From NCBI GenBank assembly GCA_037178675.1, contig JAYMGJ010000277.1, forward strand, positions 62,001 to 126,000: a stretch of DNA of 64,000 nucleotides, read 5' to 3'. The notes beneath the pieces are model-generated. The model searched no databases and was not told the DNA's origin. It saw only the letters and a program-made list of their open reading frames with translations. The DNA is from Scleroderma bovista (taxonomy: Eukaryota > Basidiomycota > Agaricomycetes > Boletales > Sclerodermataceae). How positions within the stretch are numbered: the stretch's first letter is position 1; every line of letters starts with the position of its first letter. This document shows positions 43,971 to 55,064 of the stretch, one piece after another. Made by a program: the position numbers and the translations under genes.

Positions 43971-44853
43971 TTAGCGGGGTGCGGCATTGTATTGGACTAA
44001 TGACATACCTTCTACCCTCTTCCTCCAGTTAACCAGCTCCTCAGCATATTCCCAAAACCCCCCATAAACCAAGTAGGGCGAATATAGGACTGAATTCAAG
44101 CAGACGATGCGACGGTCATTCAACCTTTCTCTCTGGAGGTTGTCTATCAGATCATCATATCTCTCGTATTCACTCCTCCACAACACGAGGACTTTTAGGT
44201 CAATAGACGTCAAAATTTCGCAGAGCAAATTAAAATCTGACCGAGATGTACTCCAGGGAACCGAAAGATGGGTAAGCTGGATTAGTCTCGTGAGCCCAAC
44301 AGGGAAACCCATCCAAGATGACCAGGCGTTGGTGAGGTGCAAGTGGGTGATGCGGTGGGCAACCCGTAAGTTGGGCAAGTATGAACACTGATTGTGGAAG
44401 ATGCCTGACAAGTCCGTTGACAGGGAGGTCAAAGGAAGAGCATCCAGGGGCTCGATGAAGGGATTCTTCGTGCCTAGGTGATGGAAAACGACACGCAGAG
44501 TGAGATCAGTAATTCCTTTACAGAGGTGCAGGATTTGTGCGGCGTGGGTGTCTCGTACTGCCACCCCAATATAGAGTGTTCTAACTGCAGAAATAGCAAA
44601 CTGCGGGCGGTACTCCAATGAAGTGATGAAACATTGGGCTGCAGAATCAGTGCGAAGGATGGCCGAGTGGTAAACAATCTTTTGCACCCTAACAAAAACC
44701 ATTTAGCTCTGCAGCAGAAAGTCAATATAGAACTCACCAGACTAGAACCCAGCGAGCAACAAGTAAATAGTGGTGGGGCCGCGAATGCTCTGCGGCCGCG
44801 ATAAGAAAGATCTCGCGCTCAAGTTCATCAGGAAGACGACTGAATACTGGCAT
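43971..44853 (-). CDS. F-box/LRR-like protein
   Basis: Exon 1 (44853-44738) begins MPVFSRLPDELEREIFLIAA, a degenerate F-box of the style frequent in Agaricomycetes, ending VLVW. A 49-bp intron (GTGAGTT...TTAG) is followed by exon 2 (44688-43971). Total 834 nt, 277 residues, frame intact. Exon 2 contains Leu-rich segments spaced like irregular LRRs (AVRTLYIGVAVRD, ITDLTLRVVFHHLG, HRITHLHLTNAWSS, LIQLTHLSVPWS, LKVLVLW). F-box proteins recruit substrates to SCF ubiquitin ligases; the substrate is unknown. It belongs to a large expanded fungal family and could also be a young non-essential copy. Confidence 0.75.
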
Positions 44854-44979
44854 TGGAATGAACTTTCGGGGGTTTCGTTCGGTGAGTCCAAATATTCCTT
44901 CTTTTAATTCAGGTCCTGCAACCAAGCTCACGAAGATACATGTACAGTGGTGCAAGGTTTTTTTCGTTGTATTCGGCAC

Positions 44980-45404
44980 GTCAACATGATCGGAAACTCT
45001 CTACTTCGGGCTACCTGTCAGGGAGAGCGGACCGTTGATGGGACAAATCGGTATGTTTTCCTATCCAAGCTACTTTGAACTTTGTTAAGAACAAAGACCC
45101 TTTGTCGGGGACCTTGAGCAGTGCTACGGATCGAGTTCCAACCACGATGAACCTGATCTGTGGGTCGATTCTAACTGCATAAAGGTCCACCTTTGCCAGA
45201 CATGAAGATTTTTCAGATTGCCGCCATCCAAATCTTTGAGCCAGAGTCAAATGTGACCTCTGGAGTGCTGATTAGAAATCACGCTTCGCACAGAAGTGAA
45301 AAGCAGTCTCATCGCGCCCACTGTTTGCTCACTAGCTTCGTGTTTACATTCAATTATTGATCCCTAACAGGCGGTGCGCGGTGTAGTCCAGACATGAGGT
45401 CCTT
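44980..45404. other. Gene-free stretch before the copia element
   Basis: Only short unconvincing reading frames; nothing recognised. Confidence 0.45.
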
Positions 45405-45409
45405 GGGTG

Positions 45410-45896
45410 TAAAAGATCTATACGAGTGCGGGAAAAGCTCAGTCGCGCGCGATACAGCGACAAACGTCTGATATTACCTATACGAGTGCGGGAAAAGCTA
45501 GGTAATACAATGAGTATATGAACATACAATGCGGAAGGAAAGGGTTGTGCCCACCTCAGTCGCGTGCGATACAGCAACAAACGTCTGAGGTGGGGGCTCT
45601 ACAGTACGAGACTATATATACGAGCTAATAGAACAAAGAATGAAACAACAAGGTGCGGATGTTGGATCCGCGCTGTACAGTACGTGAGACCGTGTTGGAC
45701 AGTACAACAGTAACCTAGACATGTTACAAGGAAAGAGTGAGACTAGAAACACAATAAAGAAACGAACCGCGCTCCGAATCGTATTGTAGGTTGACGGAGC
45801 GTATGTTATGTAATCGTTTCGCGGACAGTATCTCGTGACTAGAGTGAACGCGTCAATTAGCAAGATACCGCTACGAATGACTTGCCAATTTCAACA
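45410..45896 (-). repeat. Copia 3' LTR (left)
   Basis: 487 bp. It contains two copies of CTATACGAGTGCGGGAAAAG and two copies of a roughly 32-bp CGCG-rich block, the second slightly mutated here. Perfect inverted repeats TATTACCTA/TAGGTAATA (45472-45507) and CCCACCTCAG/CTGAGGTGGG (45550-45594) could fold as hairpins. Confidence 0.95.
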
Positions 45897-45908
45897 CTCC
45901 CCCTCAAG
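45897..45908 (-). other. Copia polypurine tract
   Basis: On the minus strand TTGAGGGGGAG directly precedes the LTR start TGTTGAAATT. Confidence 0.85.
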
Positions 45909-48900
45909 TCGGACGTAGGCCGAGTTCGACAGCAAAGTGCTTCACTTTGGGGGACGGAAGGGCTTTCGTCAGGGTATCGGCAACCATATCAGCGGTAGGG
46001 CAGTAAATGAGGCGGATCTTTCCATTCTCCACGACCCAGTGGATGAAATGGAAACAGATGTCGATATGTTTGGTGCGTGCGTGATACTGATGGTCTTTCG
46101 ATAGCGCGATAGCTGACTGATTATCAGAAAACAACGTGGTGGGTTCGTCGAATGGCGAAAACAGCTCTCCGATGAGCGACCGCAGCCATAAAGCCTCCTT
46201 GGCTGCGTGCGTTGCGGCCACGTACTCGCTCTCCGTCGTTGACAACGAAACAATCTCCTGCTTTTTGGAAGACCACGATACAGCGCCGCCATCGATCAAG
46301 AAAGCATACCCAGAGATCGCTTTGCGATCCTCTGCCATGCTGCCATCTGCGTCCGCATAGCCGACCAGCGCGCTCGGCGCTCCTCCGTACGTGAGTCTCA
46401 AATCTTTCGTCCCAAGTAGGTAACAATAAATTCGTCTGACGGCCTCCCAGTGAGGCATTCCAGGGTTATTCGAGAAATGCGAGACAGTGGTCACAGCATA
46501 CAAAATGTCGGGACGAGTGGCGAGGGAAGCATACATGAGCGAGCCAATGGCTTCGCGATAAGGTATGTGATGCATTGCAGCGTATTCAGCGCCAGTCGAC
46601 GGTGACTGACCTGAGTGCAATTTAGTGCTCGGTTCCATCGGGTTCGACACGGGCTTGAGCTCGTCGAAACCGAAACGGCGGGCAATTGACTCGATGTAGG
46701 GTCGTTGACACAACGCGACGGTATGTTCGTCTCTGTTTCTCGTCACCTCAATCCCCAACAGCCAGTGGAGTTCGCCGAGGTCGGTGATCTCCATGTGCTT
46801 CCTTATGTCACGCTTGAATTCATTAATCTCCTTCAGGGATGTAGCAGCAATGGTGCAATCATCGACATGCACGACAACGATAATGAGCTCACCGGGCTTG
46901 CGGCGCCTGAAGTAAACGGCCTGGTCGACAGAACATTGGGTGAAACCCATTTCATCGACGAGGATCTCCACCAGCCGCTGATACCAGCGACGACCGCTTT
47001 GTTTTAAGCCATACAACGTCTTTCGAAGACGGCAGACTTTGTGGGGGTGGTCAGCAGACTCGAAACCGGGTGGCTGACGCATGTAAATGACTTCGTCGTC
47101 AGTGAGTGTCCCGTTCAGGTATGCGCCCTTGATGTCGATCTGATGAAGCTCCAGGTCTGATCGTGCTGCCATAGCGAGGACTGTTCGAATAGACGCAAGC
47201 GTTGCGACTGGGGCAAAAATGTCGAAGTAATCAACACCTTCGACCTGTGAGTATCCCTGGGCGACGAGTCGGGCTTTGTGGCGGACCACATTGCCTGCAG
47301 CGTCCTTCTTCGCGCGGAAGACCCACTTGGATCCGACTATGTTGGCGCCGCGAGGTACGTCAACAAGTTCCCAGGTGCCGGCTGCCTGCAAAGTCGCTAA
47401 CTCCTCCTTTATGCCTGCCTCCCACTGCAACCAATCTGGGCGACGGCGGGCTTCAGCCAATGAGCTAGGCTCTAGGGCCTCAGACTCGGCAGTGGCTGTC
47501 TCCATCATCATGGCAAGATCGACGGCACACAAGACATCGTCTGTGTCCTCGACAACCGTCATGAGATACGCTGCTGCGAGGTTGTCGTCGTCAAGGGGGT
47601 TGGTGAGTCCAGGGAGGATGACGGATTCTGCGATCTCAGTCGGGAGCTGCACGCCTCGTGGTACAGTGGGTTGGCCACGTCGACCTATATTGCCCTGACC
47701 TGCAAGAATGTCAGCAACACGTTGGCTGGGCTTACGGACTCGCTTTTCGACAGGCGGGTCATCTGGAGGTGGTGCAACCTTGAGAGGAATCGGGATAACA
47801 GGGGCGGGCGGTACAGCTCTCGTTACTGGAACTGGGGGTGGAGCCGTTAGTATCGCGTTAGGTAAGTTACTCTCTTCTTGCTCCCCCTCGCGAGATAACG
47901 GCTCAGCAGAGGTCAGGTCCCAGTACACGTTCCGCTCGACAGAGACAGAACATTTTTCAGGCCAGTAGACACGACAACCGTTAGGGCTGTCGTCATCAAT
48001 GCCCACCCAGCGACCTTCCACAACGCGCCCACCCAGCTTAGTTCCCCCTTCAACACGCACCCAGACACGCGAGCCCCATACGCGTGCTCAGCTAAGGTCA
48101 GGCTTCTGCCCAGTGGCAGCCTCGAGAGGCGTCCCGCCCTCGAGTGCTTTTGTTGGCGTCCGATTCTTCAGCCAGACGGCATGGCGGACAGCCTCGCCCC
48201 ATAGCGTACGAGGTAAGCCGCTCTCGTGTAGCATGGCTCTGACTTTCTCCAGCAAGGTACGGTTGAGACGCTCAGCGACGCCGTTGTGCTGCGGAGTGTC
48301 ATGAACGGTAAGCTTTTGCTTCGTTCCAGCTGCCTTGAGATACATAATAAACTCCTTTCCAAGGTACTCTCCGCCACGATCGGAGTGCAGTGCCTTGACA
48401 GCGACACTGCTGGGTACGGCACCAAGCCTCGAACTGCTGGTAGGCGGTAAAGGCTTCGCTCTTCTGGCGGAGGAGATGCAGGTACGTGAGGCGGGTCTTG
48501 TCATCTGTGAACGTGATATAGTAACGTCGTCCTCCAAGGGTTTGGACGGGAGCTGGTCCCCATACATCTGTATGCACCTCAGCAGCAAATTCTTTGGCAC
48601 GCTCGCCAGCACGCTCCTTGGCGACGGGCTTCCTGGTGGCCTTCGCATAGACACAGGCCTCACAGAAGGTAGGTTCGTCTTTCGACAAATCAAACTTCAA
48701 GCCTGATACAAGTCCATTTTCTGCCAAGCGGCGAGCAACGGTCAGCGAGATATGTCCCATTCTGCGATGAAGCTCCATGACAGTAACAGTCTCGACCGCA
48801 TTCGCACTGTCATCCCCACCGGTGTGGATGACACAATAAAGTCCTGCCTGGGACTTAGGCACGCACCCAATGACATCGTCGTCAGGGCTGCGAATGGTAC

Positions 48901-50368
48901 AAGTTCCGTCGGCAAAGGTGACAGAATATCCAAGCTGGTCGAGACGCCCAATGGACACCAGAGTGTAGCCCACTGCAGGCGAAAACAAGACTTCGGTGAG
49001 TATGAGCTTGGTCGTGTCATACCCGTTAGGCACATCAATGACCAAGTCACCGACTGCAGTAGCGTCGAAGGACTGTTTATTGGCGGCCGAGAATGATTTT
49101 GGTGGGATATCCGTGAGAGACATGAACTTGTCTTTATACGGCGAGATATGATGCATGGAGCCGGAATCATAGAGCTCAACAACGGGCGCGCTAATCTGGC
49201 TATCATGCACCAGACTCGCGGAATCTGAGGGGAATTCAGCAGGGTTGTCATCAGAGGTGACATCACCAGGAGGTAAGCTCTCTCCTCCTTCGTCTGTATC
49301 TCCCATCTCACTGAAACAATCCTCCTCAGATGAAACATAGTTCCACCTTTCTTCGTCATCGCCATCGGAAGTATCGCTCAGCAAGTCAAGGTCGCCCAGA
49401 GCAATCACCGAAAATGCTCCCTCCTCTTCCGAGTCGAATGTAGCCGCATTAGCTGAGTCCTTCTTAGCGTCATCAGCGGTGCTTCGGCTCGCTGACTTAT
49501 CAGGTTTGGGGCATCGAGACTTGAAGTGCTCTCTCGATCCACAGTTCCAACATGGACCATGCTGGCGGGTGGGTCCTGCGGAGCTGTTCCCTCGTCGTCC
49601 ATCCCTCCAGTTCCCTCGCCCCCGGCTGGAAAAATTCCCAGGAGCCACAGCCAAGGCTTCATCGCCATCGCGAGCCTTCTGTTTCGTGCGTAAGTACCGA
49701 GTCTCCTTGCGACCGCGTCGCTCTGACTCTTCGATAATCAGGGAAATGAGAATGTCGGGATCAATTGTCTTTGTTTGACTGTACAGACGAGCAGTCGCCA
49801 GTTGCCCAGACGCGAAGCTGGCGAGGTATTTCGGAAGTGATTGAATGATAGTTGATCAATAATCCTTTTCTTCGATCTGTACGCCGACGGCAGCTAACTC
49901 GTCTCTCTTCGTACGCAAATCGTCCAAGAACTGGCGGACATCGCCATCGACAGGGCACTGCGAGCCCAAAAACTTCGTTCGGAGGTCTGTCTGAGCATAA
50001 GCTCCTTTCTCTGTATACTCACGAACGATTTCGTTCCACATAGCCTCAACGTTATCGAGACTCCGTACTCGGAGGGCAGTGGAGTCAGGAATTCGTTGGG
50101 TAAGCAAGTGTTTTGCCATATTCTCGCTCTTCTGCCATTTTGCAAGCTCATCAGCGTCCAGGGGTGTTGTGGTCACAGTTCCATCAGTGGCAGTGCTGGT
50201 AGTACTGACAGGACGTGCGGAGGTTCCGTCAAAGTGCGACCACAACTCCTTTGCTTCGACAGCAGTCCGGAAACGGAGCGAGAAGATCGCCCAGTTGGCA
50301 CCTTTGATGTCAAGCTTCGGGACGTTACCCGGGAGGGTATCAGTGGTAATGGGGATGGCAGTGGCCAT
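45904..50368 (-). pseudogene. gag-pol: Copia Gag-Pol polyprotein, broken
   Basis: Gag starts MATAIPITTDTLPGN (50368) and runs to an in-frame TGA after EEKDY (49856). The same frame continues with STIIQSLPKYLASF, a CCHC knuckle (CWNCGSREHFKSRCP), protease (VELYDSGSMHH), integrase finger (HRRMGH, CEACVYAK) and the first catalytic D (HTDVWGP). A one-base shift near 48415 moves to the frame with LHSDRGGEYLG and PQHNGVAERLNRTL. A TGA after KPDLS precedes ARVWGSRVWVR. RT (KWVFRAKKDAAGN, HVDDCTIA) and RNase H (YADADGSMAEDRKAISGY, STTESEYVA) then run open to 45904. The copia order, integrase before RT, is clear. Both stops are TGA at positions where CGA is plausible. Confidence 0.92.
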
Positions 50369-50428
50369 GGTTTCGTGCAGCGAGAATATCGAAAGATAGG
50401 TGAGACATTGATTTCAAGGCTATTAAAG

Positions 50429-50444
50429 CGCAGGGCTCATAACC
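50429..50444 (-). other. Copia primer-binding site (initiator tRNA-Met half)
   Basis: Next to the 5' LTR the minus strand reads GGTTATGAGCCCTGCG. This is complementary to the anticodon stem-loop of initiator tRNA-Met (GGGCTCATAACC, CAT anticodon) rather than to a tRNA 3' end. Priming by a cleaved tRNA half is known for Drosophila copia. Confidence 0.75.
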
Positions 50445-50931
50445 TAAAAGATCTATACGAGTGCGGGAAAAGCTCAGTCGCGCGCGATACAGCGACAAAC
50501 GTCTGATATTACCTATACGAGTGCGGGAAAAGCTAGGTAATACAATGAGTATATGAACATACAATGCAGAAGGAAAGGGTTGTGCCCACCTCAGTCGCGC
50601 GCGATACAGCGACAAACGTCTGAGGTGGGGGCTCTACAGTACGAGACTATATATACGAGCTAATAGAACAAAGAATGAAACAACAAGGCGCGGATGTTGG
50701 ATCCGCGCTGTACAGTACGTGAGACCGTGTTGGACAGTACAACAGTAACCTAGACATGTTACAAGGAAAGAGTGAGACTAGAAACACAATAAAGAAACGA
50801 ACCGCGCTCCGAATCGTATTGTAGGTTGATGGAGCGTATGTTATGTAATCGTTTCGCGGACAGTATCTCGCGACTAGAGTGAACGCGTCAATTAGCAAGA
50901 TACCGCTACGAACGACTTGCCAATTTCAACA
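50445..50931 (-). repeat. Copia 5' LTR (right)
   Basis: 487 bp, aligned gap-free with 45410-45896. All seven differences are CpG versus TpG/CpA. It has the same inverted repeats and duplicated blocks as the left LTR. Confidence 0.95.
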
Positions 50932-50936
50932 GGGTG

Positions 50937-51595
50937 TTCCAAGGATGGAACTTAGCCTATGCATGTGTCGGAAAATTTATAAATTAATTTCAATCCGTTG
51001 CAACCGGTTCAAATGCCATAATGAAAACTTATAATTGGAATGAGATTGCGATGTTGAAGTTCTCATTGCAATGCCGATGGCCATGTGGTTGCCATTGTGA
51101 CTGCAATTGGAATTGCAATGTCAATTACAGTAAGTCCAGGGGGGTTATATTCCTATTACCATACCATTGACCCCTCATTGAAACGGCCATGAGAAACAAA
51201 CTGCCACCATTGTAGCAACAATCATAATGTTGTTGCAACCAGCTATGCGGGATTGCCATCTATAGTAATGGCGCTTGGGACTGGGCCCACACACTTGACC
51301 AATTTTATCGTAATGACCATTGCAATAACGGAATAATGATACCTAATAATTACAATCAGGTGACAAGACATAAAATAAAATAAACATTTACAATGATTAT
51401 CTTATCATTGCATCACACCATCGCCTTTGTAATCAATCTACATCTACAACTATGTAATCAGTTTGTACATATTAGTATTTGTATTCGACCACTTTGTAAA
51501 TCAACTTGTATATATACTTGATAATTACTATTACTGTACGTTGCATAGTATTACATTACATTAATATAGTCATCAAGAGTAGTAGTATTTAAATT
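50937..51595. other. AT-rich gene-free stretch
   Basis: Contains many CAATG/CATTG words (about 51030-51130) and a GTTGCAACCGGTT motif at about 50997 that recurs inverted near 60748. No coding or RNA gene recognised. Confidence 0.45.
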
Positions 51596-51677
51596 GGCTT
51601 GTAACGGATTCGAACCCATGACTACATAGTATATAATGTTACTAGAATTCACAATAATTACCACTAGGCTACATGCC
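51596..51677 (-). tRNA. tRNA-like sequence or SINE head (probable tRNA pseudogene)
   Basis: On the minus strand the ends GGCATGT and ACAAGCC pair in six of seven positions as an acceptor stem. A perfect A box, TAGCCTAGTGG, and a perfect B box, GGTTCGAATCC, are present with a TTCGAAT loop. The T stem has two mismatches, and I cannot assign an anticodon. At 82 bp it is slightly long. Best read as a tRNA-derived element still carrying RNA polymerase III promoter boxes, not a functional tRNA. Confidence 0.45.
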
Positions 51678-51776
51678 CATCCCTGTTATTATACATGAAC
51701 GCATGGTAATCACTTAATTGCCATACTAGTACTGAAAACCAATGTATTGCAAGTGTACTATTACTACGGATTTGTA

Positions 51777-53404
51777 TCAAGTGCCTCTGCCTCTGCCTCT
51801 GCCTCTACCTCTACCACCCCTACCCCTCCCTTTTCCTCGAGCTGGTACATCAGTTGTCATATTACTATTAATACTAGAAATGGTAGTGACTACAGGTTCT
51901 TCGTCGGGGAGATTTCCATCCGAGGACAATGGTGAATCTGGAGCCGGTGGGGTGGGTACTGAGTCTTGGTGCGATGGAGGATTATCTTCATTGGCATCAC
52001 TGTCATCCGACAGTCCTGTAGCGTCCATTGCCGCAAGTGCAGCATCAAGCTGTGCAGTTAGATCCTCCTCTGCCATAGTACCCGTCTTCGATTTAGCACC
52101 ACCCATTCCAGGCTGTCCGAAAACAAATGCGTTCATCTCAGTTACGACAGCCTGGACACGGGCGTTGGTCCATTTGATGATAAGCAAGTGTTTGTACTCT
52201 CGAAAAACGGAGCGGTACATGATTTTCGATGTCACCCCAATGCCGGTCCCAGGGAATTCATTGTCTGGGGAGAGGAGAAACATGCACTATTGTTGGAACG
52301 AGTTAGATCGACGGGATACTTCGATTAGCTGTTGAACACTTACAATCGTTGCGGCCCATGCGATACATCCTGGCGTTACCGCTGAAACTTGCCATTTTTT
52401 ACCATTAGTCTTTGGCCCACTACGTCGAAGAAAGCCGTCCGCCAACGATGCTTGTCCCCACAAAGCTGACTTCAATATCTATTGCACTGTGTAAGAGATT
52501 TGGAAGCAACTAGGTTATGTTGACTCGTACCTGGCCAAGTGGTTTCCAGTTGGAGAACGGTTTTCTCATGTTTACCTTCATATCCTTGAACAAGAACGGA
52601 AACCAGATGCTGTAGTCTGGCTTGACCGTGTCCTTCACCCCAAGCATATCTACAATGGCTGGAACAGAAAGGCGGTCAAAGTTTGGGGTGAAGTTACTCT
52701 TTGGAAGGCCAAAGATATCCTCAGCATTGTTGCGCAGCTTGTGCAGAATGTCGGAACGGCCGGTTTGCATTGCATTCGAAAACTAAAATTGCTAGTGTGA
52801 GAAACTACGCGTATGAATGTTTACAGACATAGACATACCTCGTCACGGAAGTAGAGTGACGGCCGAATTCTTTTGAGATGATCGGGGAGGAGAGAATCGA
52901 GCTCTGCAACGAGACAGAGCCCTTCGGCAATGGCAGAAGCATAGCGGTCTGCTGTGTGAAATGCAGGTGTAGGCGCAGGCAGTGTCGACTGTGAGATGGC
53001 CTCAGTAGACGGAAAATACATTTCAACCATTACACCGTATTTCTTAGCAAGTGTCCTGATCTCGACTTCGTATGCTGCCAACTCTTCCGGGATTTTGCTC
53101 TTCTTTGACCTTCTTGACGGCTTGTTCACCTCTAGGACCGCATTTTTCTCCTCTAGCTGCCGGTTGCGAGTCTTCTCTGCATCCAGTTGGAGCTGTGCAG
53201 TTCTGAGGGCCTTTTAAATGTTCAGAGAAAAGAAATCAGTCTCGCTGTATAATAAACTAGTACTAGGATGGGATAATAACATACATCTTCAATGTCCGCA
53301 TCGCGTCTGGTATTCCTTGACGATGCACTGGGAACAAGTTGAGCACCAAATTCTTCGGCATCAGAATCAAGGTCGGCGAGGGCAGAGTGTGCACGACCAC
53401 TCAT
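51777..53404 (-). CDS. Conserved Agaricomycete protein of unknown function with RG-rich tail
   Basis: Five exons (53404-53285, 53210-52839, 52782-52531, 52478-52344, 52286-51777) join with GT-AG introns in one frame to give 462 residues. It starts MSGRAHSALADLDSDAEEFG, then has a coiled coil (RTAQLQLDAEKTRNRQLEEK) and a globular region. Motifs include EDIFGLPKSNFT, FSNWKPLGQILKSALWGQAS, VTPGCIAWAATI and FLLSPDNEF. An acidic Ser/Asp linker precedes a final Arg-Gly repeat tail, as in RNA-binding proteins. I recall homologous multicopy proteins in other Agaricomycetes but no assigned function. It is not obviously part of the flanking transposons, though it lies between the copia element and Plavaka D. 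Confidence 0.75.
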
Positions 53405-54011
53405 TAAAGTAGTAAACTCGAAGACAGGAAGGCTAGTGGGTGAACGTGAGTGAGGTGAATGTGGCTTGACAAGAAGACTTTAAATACTCGAGGACAATTT
53501 GAATCTAAACAAATGGGGATGGCGCGTATCTGGCAAACAAATCAGCGTGCATCAAGGGTTTTTCAAGTCACATGTGATACACATGTATTTTGACGAAATG
53601 CCGATCAAATACCGTACAACAGTCCTGATAGGCATAGGGTCCAAGTAATAACAGAGCGCATCGTGTCCATTCTGGCGTGTCTCGCAGGTTGAAGTATTAG
53701 CTTGGCTCGAGTATCTGCCGACAGACGCCATGATTCAGAACTTGACGGAATCATCAACTTTATAAATGGAAATTACATTGCAATAAACAGGCTGGAGCTG
53801 CAATGCAGCTGGGACGCTGTTTCAAGGATACGACGGCTAGAATTGGGGTATTAATAAACGGAGTGAAGTAATGTGAGTTATTAGGGGACCAGCGGCCCAA
53901 CAATTTGATGGGAGGTGCCACACATCGGAGATTCTTCGCTCACCCAGGTGCATCCAGACGTCACTGGCAAGGGCCTTACTGAATTCGTCCAAGTGTAACT
54001 GAACATAATTG
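53405..54011. other. Gene-free stretch
   Basis: Upstream region of the gene ending at 53404. Nothing else recognised. Confidence 0.45.
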
Positions 54012-54820
54012 TCAAATGTGCTCGGTTGAACTAATAGGTAAGGAATCTACGTACCCCTTGCACATTGTACAGCTGCTATGGCAGTTGGTGAAGAGAAATT
54101 CGACATTATATGCCGTCCTGGCCGATGTCTCCATAAATTCGCATCCAAAAGTTCGTGCAAGTGCAATGCCCTCTTCACGTGATACTTCCCGTTCATATGT
54201 CTTGTCACATTTATTGCCGACTAGCATGAAAATTGGCTTCTGTCGTTTGACTGTCGGAACACCTCGAGGCGCTCAAAAGTGGACCGGGAAGCAATCGAGT
54301 ACACGAGGATGAAGCCTTGACCCTCCCTGTGGATGGATTTAGCTAGACAGTAACGTTACAAATTAGCACGATGCTCACCGCACCCACTGGTCACGAAGGG
54401 TGGCATATTCCTCTACGTTCCCTTGAGAACATAATTATGGAGTATTGGACGGGCAACGTACCTTGTCCAGTAGTATCGATGACTTCCACAAAGCACATTT
54501 TATTGTCCATGATCAACTGCTTCCTATATGCATCTTCTATGGTAGGGTCATACATCTATCCCCAACCAGTTCAGAAAGGGACCAGGCGAGAAACAGAGAG
54601 CGGTCGCACCTCTGTGGACAAAAGGGTTGGCACACGAGATCCCCCGACAGACGAATATGACGAGGAATGACATACCAACGAAGTAGTTAAGAGTAAACTG
54701 AAGATAAGGGTCCGTGAACGACTATCATGTGGGACGAGAAATGAAGACACGTACTTGAATGGCCAAGGCAGTTTTACCTACTCCACCATCACCGAGAACA
54801 GCTACTCTCCAACTATCCAT
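54012..54820 (-). pseudogene. ras: Ras-like small GTPase, probably disrupted
   Basis: Exon 1 starts MDSWRVAVLGDGGVGKTALAIQ with the P-loop. Small exons then supply FTLNYFVG, YDPTIEDAYRKQLIMDN, VEVIDTTGQG (switch II), EEYATLRDQWVR, EGFILVYSIASRSTFERLEVFRQ-type sequence, MLVGNKCDK and FMETSARTAYNVE (G4 and G5). Between VFRQ and KRQKPIFM about four expected residues are missing and the frame shifts, implying a small deletion of about 13 bp. The end (FLFTNCHSSCTMCKG) departs from the family and lacks a recognisable CAAX box. I therefore rate it as a recent pseudogene of a Ras/Rap-type gene rather than a working copy. Confidence 0.7.
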
Positions 54821-55064
54821 AGGATAAAGAACCCCTTTGCGAAACGGAAAAAAATCACTCGAAGGGATGGAGAGACAGAAAACAAGATGGAGATGGTCCG
54901 AAAAAAGGGGCACGAGTCTGAGGAGCGATGTGGGAGTATGGTGAGATTGGGCTTTAATTAGATAGCAGATACTCACCTTCATTTTCCAGGAATGTATGCT
55001 GTTGGGTGTCCTCATTTGAATGGAATTTAGGTGGGGAGGGGGGGAAGACGTCACTAGACAAAGA

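Larger units (their letters stand above)
45410..50931 (-). mobile_element. Complete but disabled Ty1/copia retrotransposon
   Basis: Two 487-bp LTRs and internal gag-pol on the minus strand, flanked by the target duplication GGGTG (45405-45409 and 50932-50936). In element orientation the LTR runs TGTTGAAATTGG...AGATCTTTTA. A polypurine tract and a primer site matching initiator tRNA-Met are in place. LTR divergence is only 7 of 487 positions, so insertion is fairly recent, yet the coding region already has stops and a frameshift. Confidence 0.95.

Noticed and set aside
51742..52335. Plus-strand frame starting with Leu-Pro repeats
   Set aside because: Antisense of the Arg-Gly tail and acidic linker of the 462-residue gene; the Leu-Pro run is the complement of RG codons.
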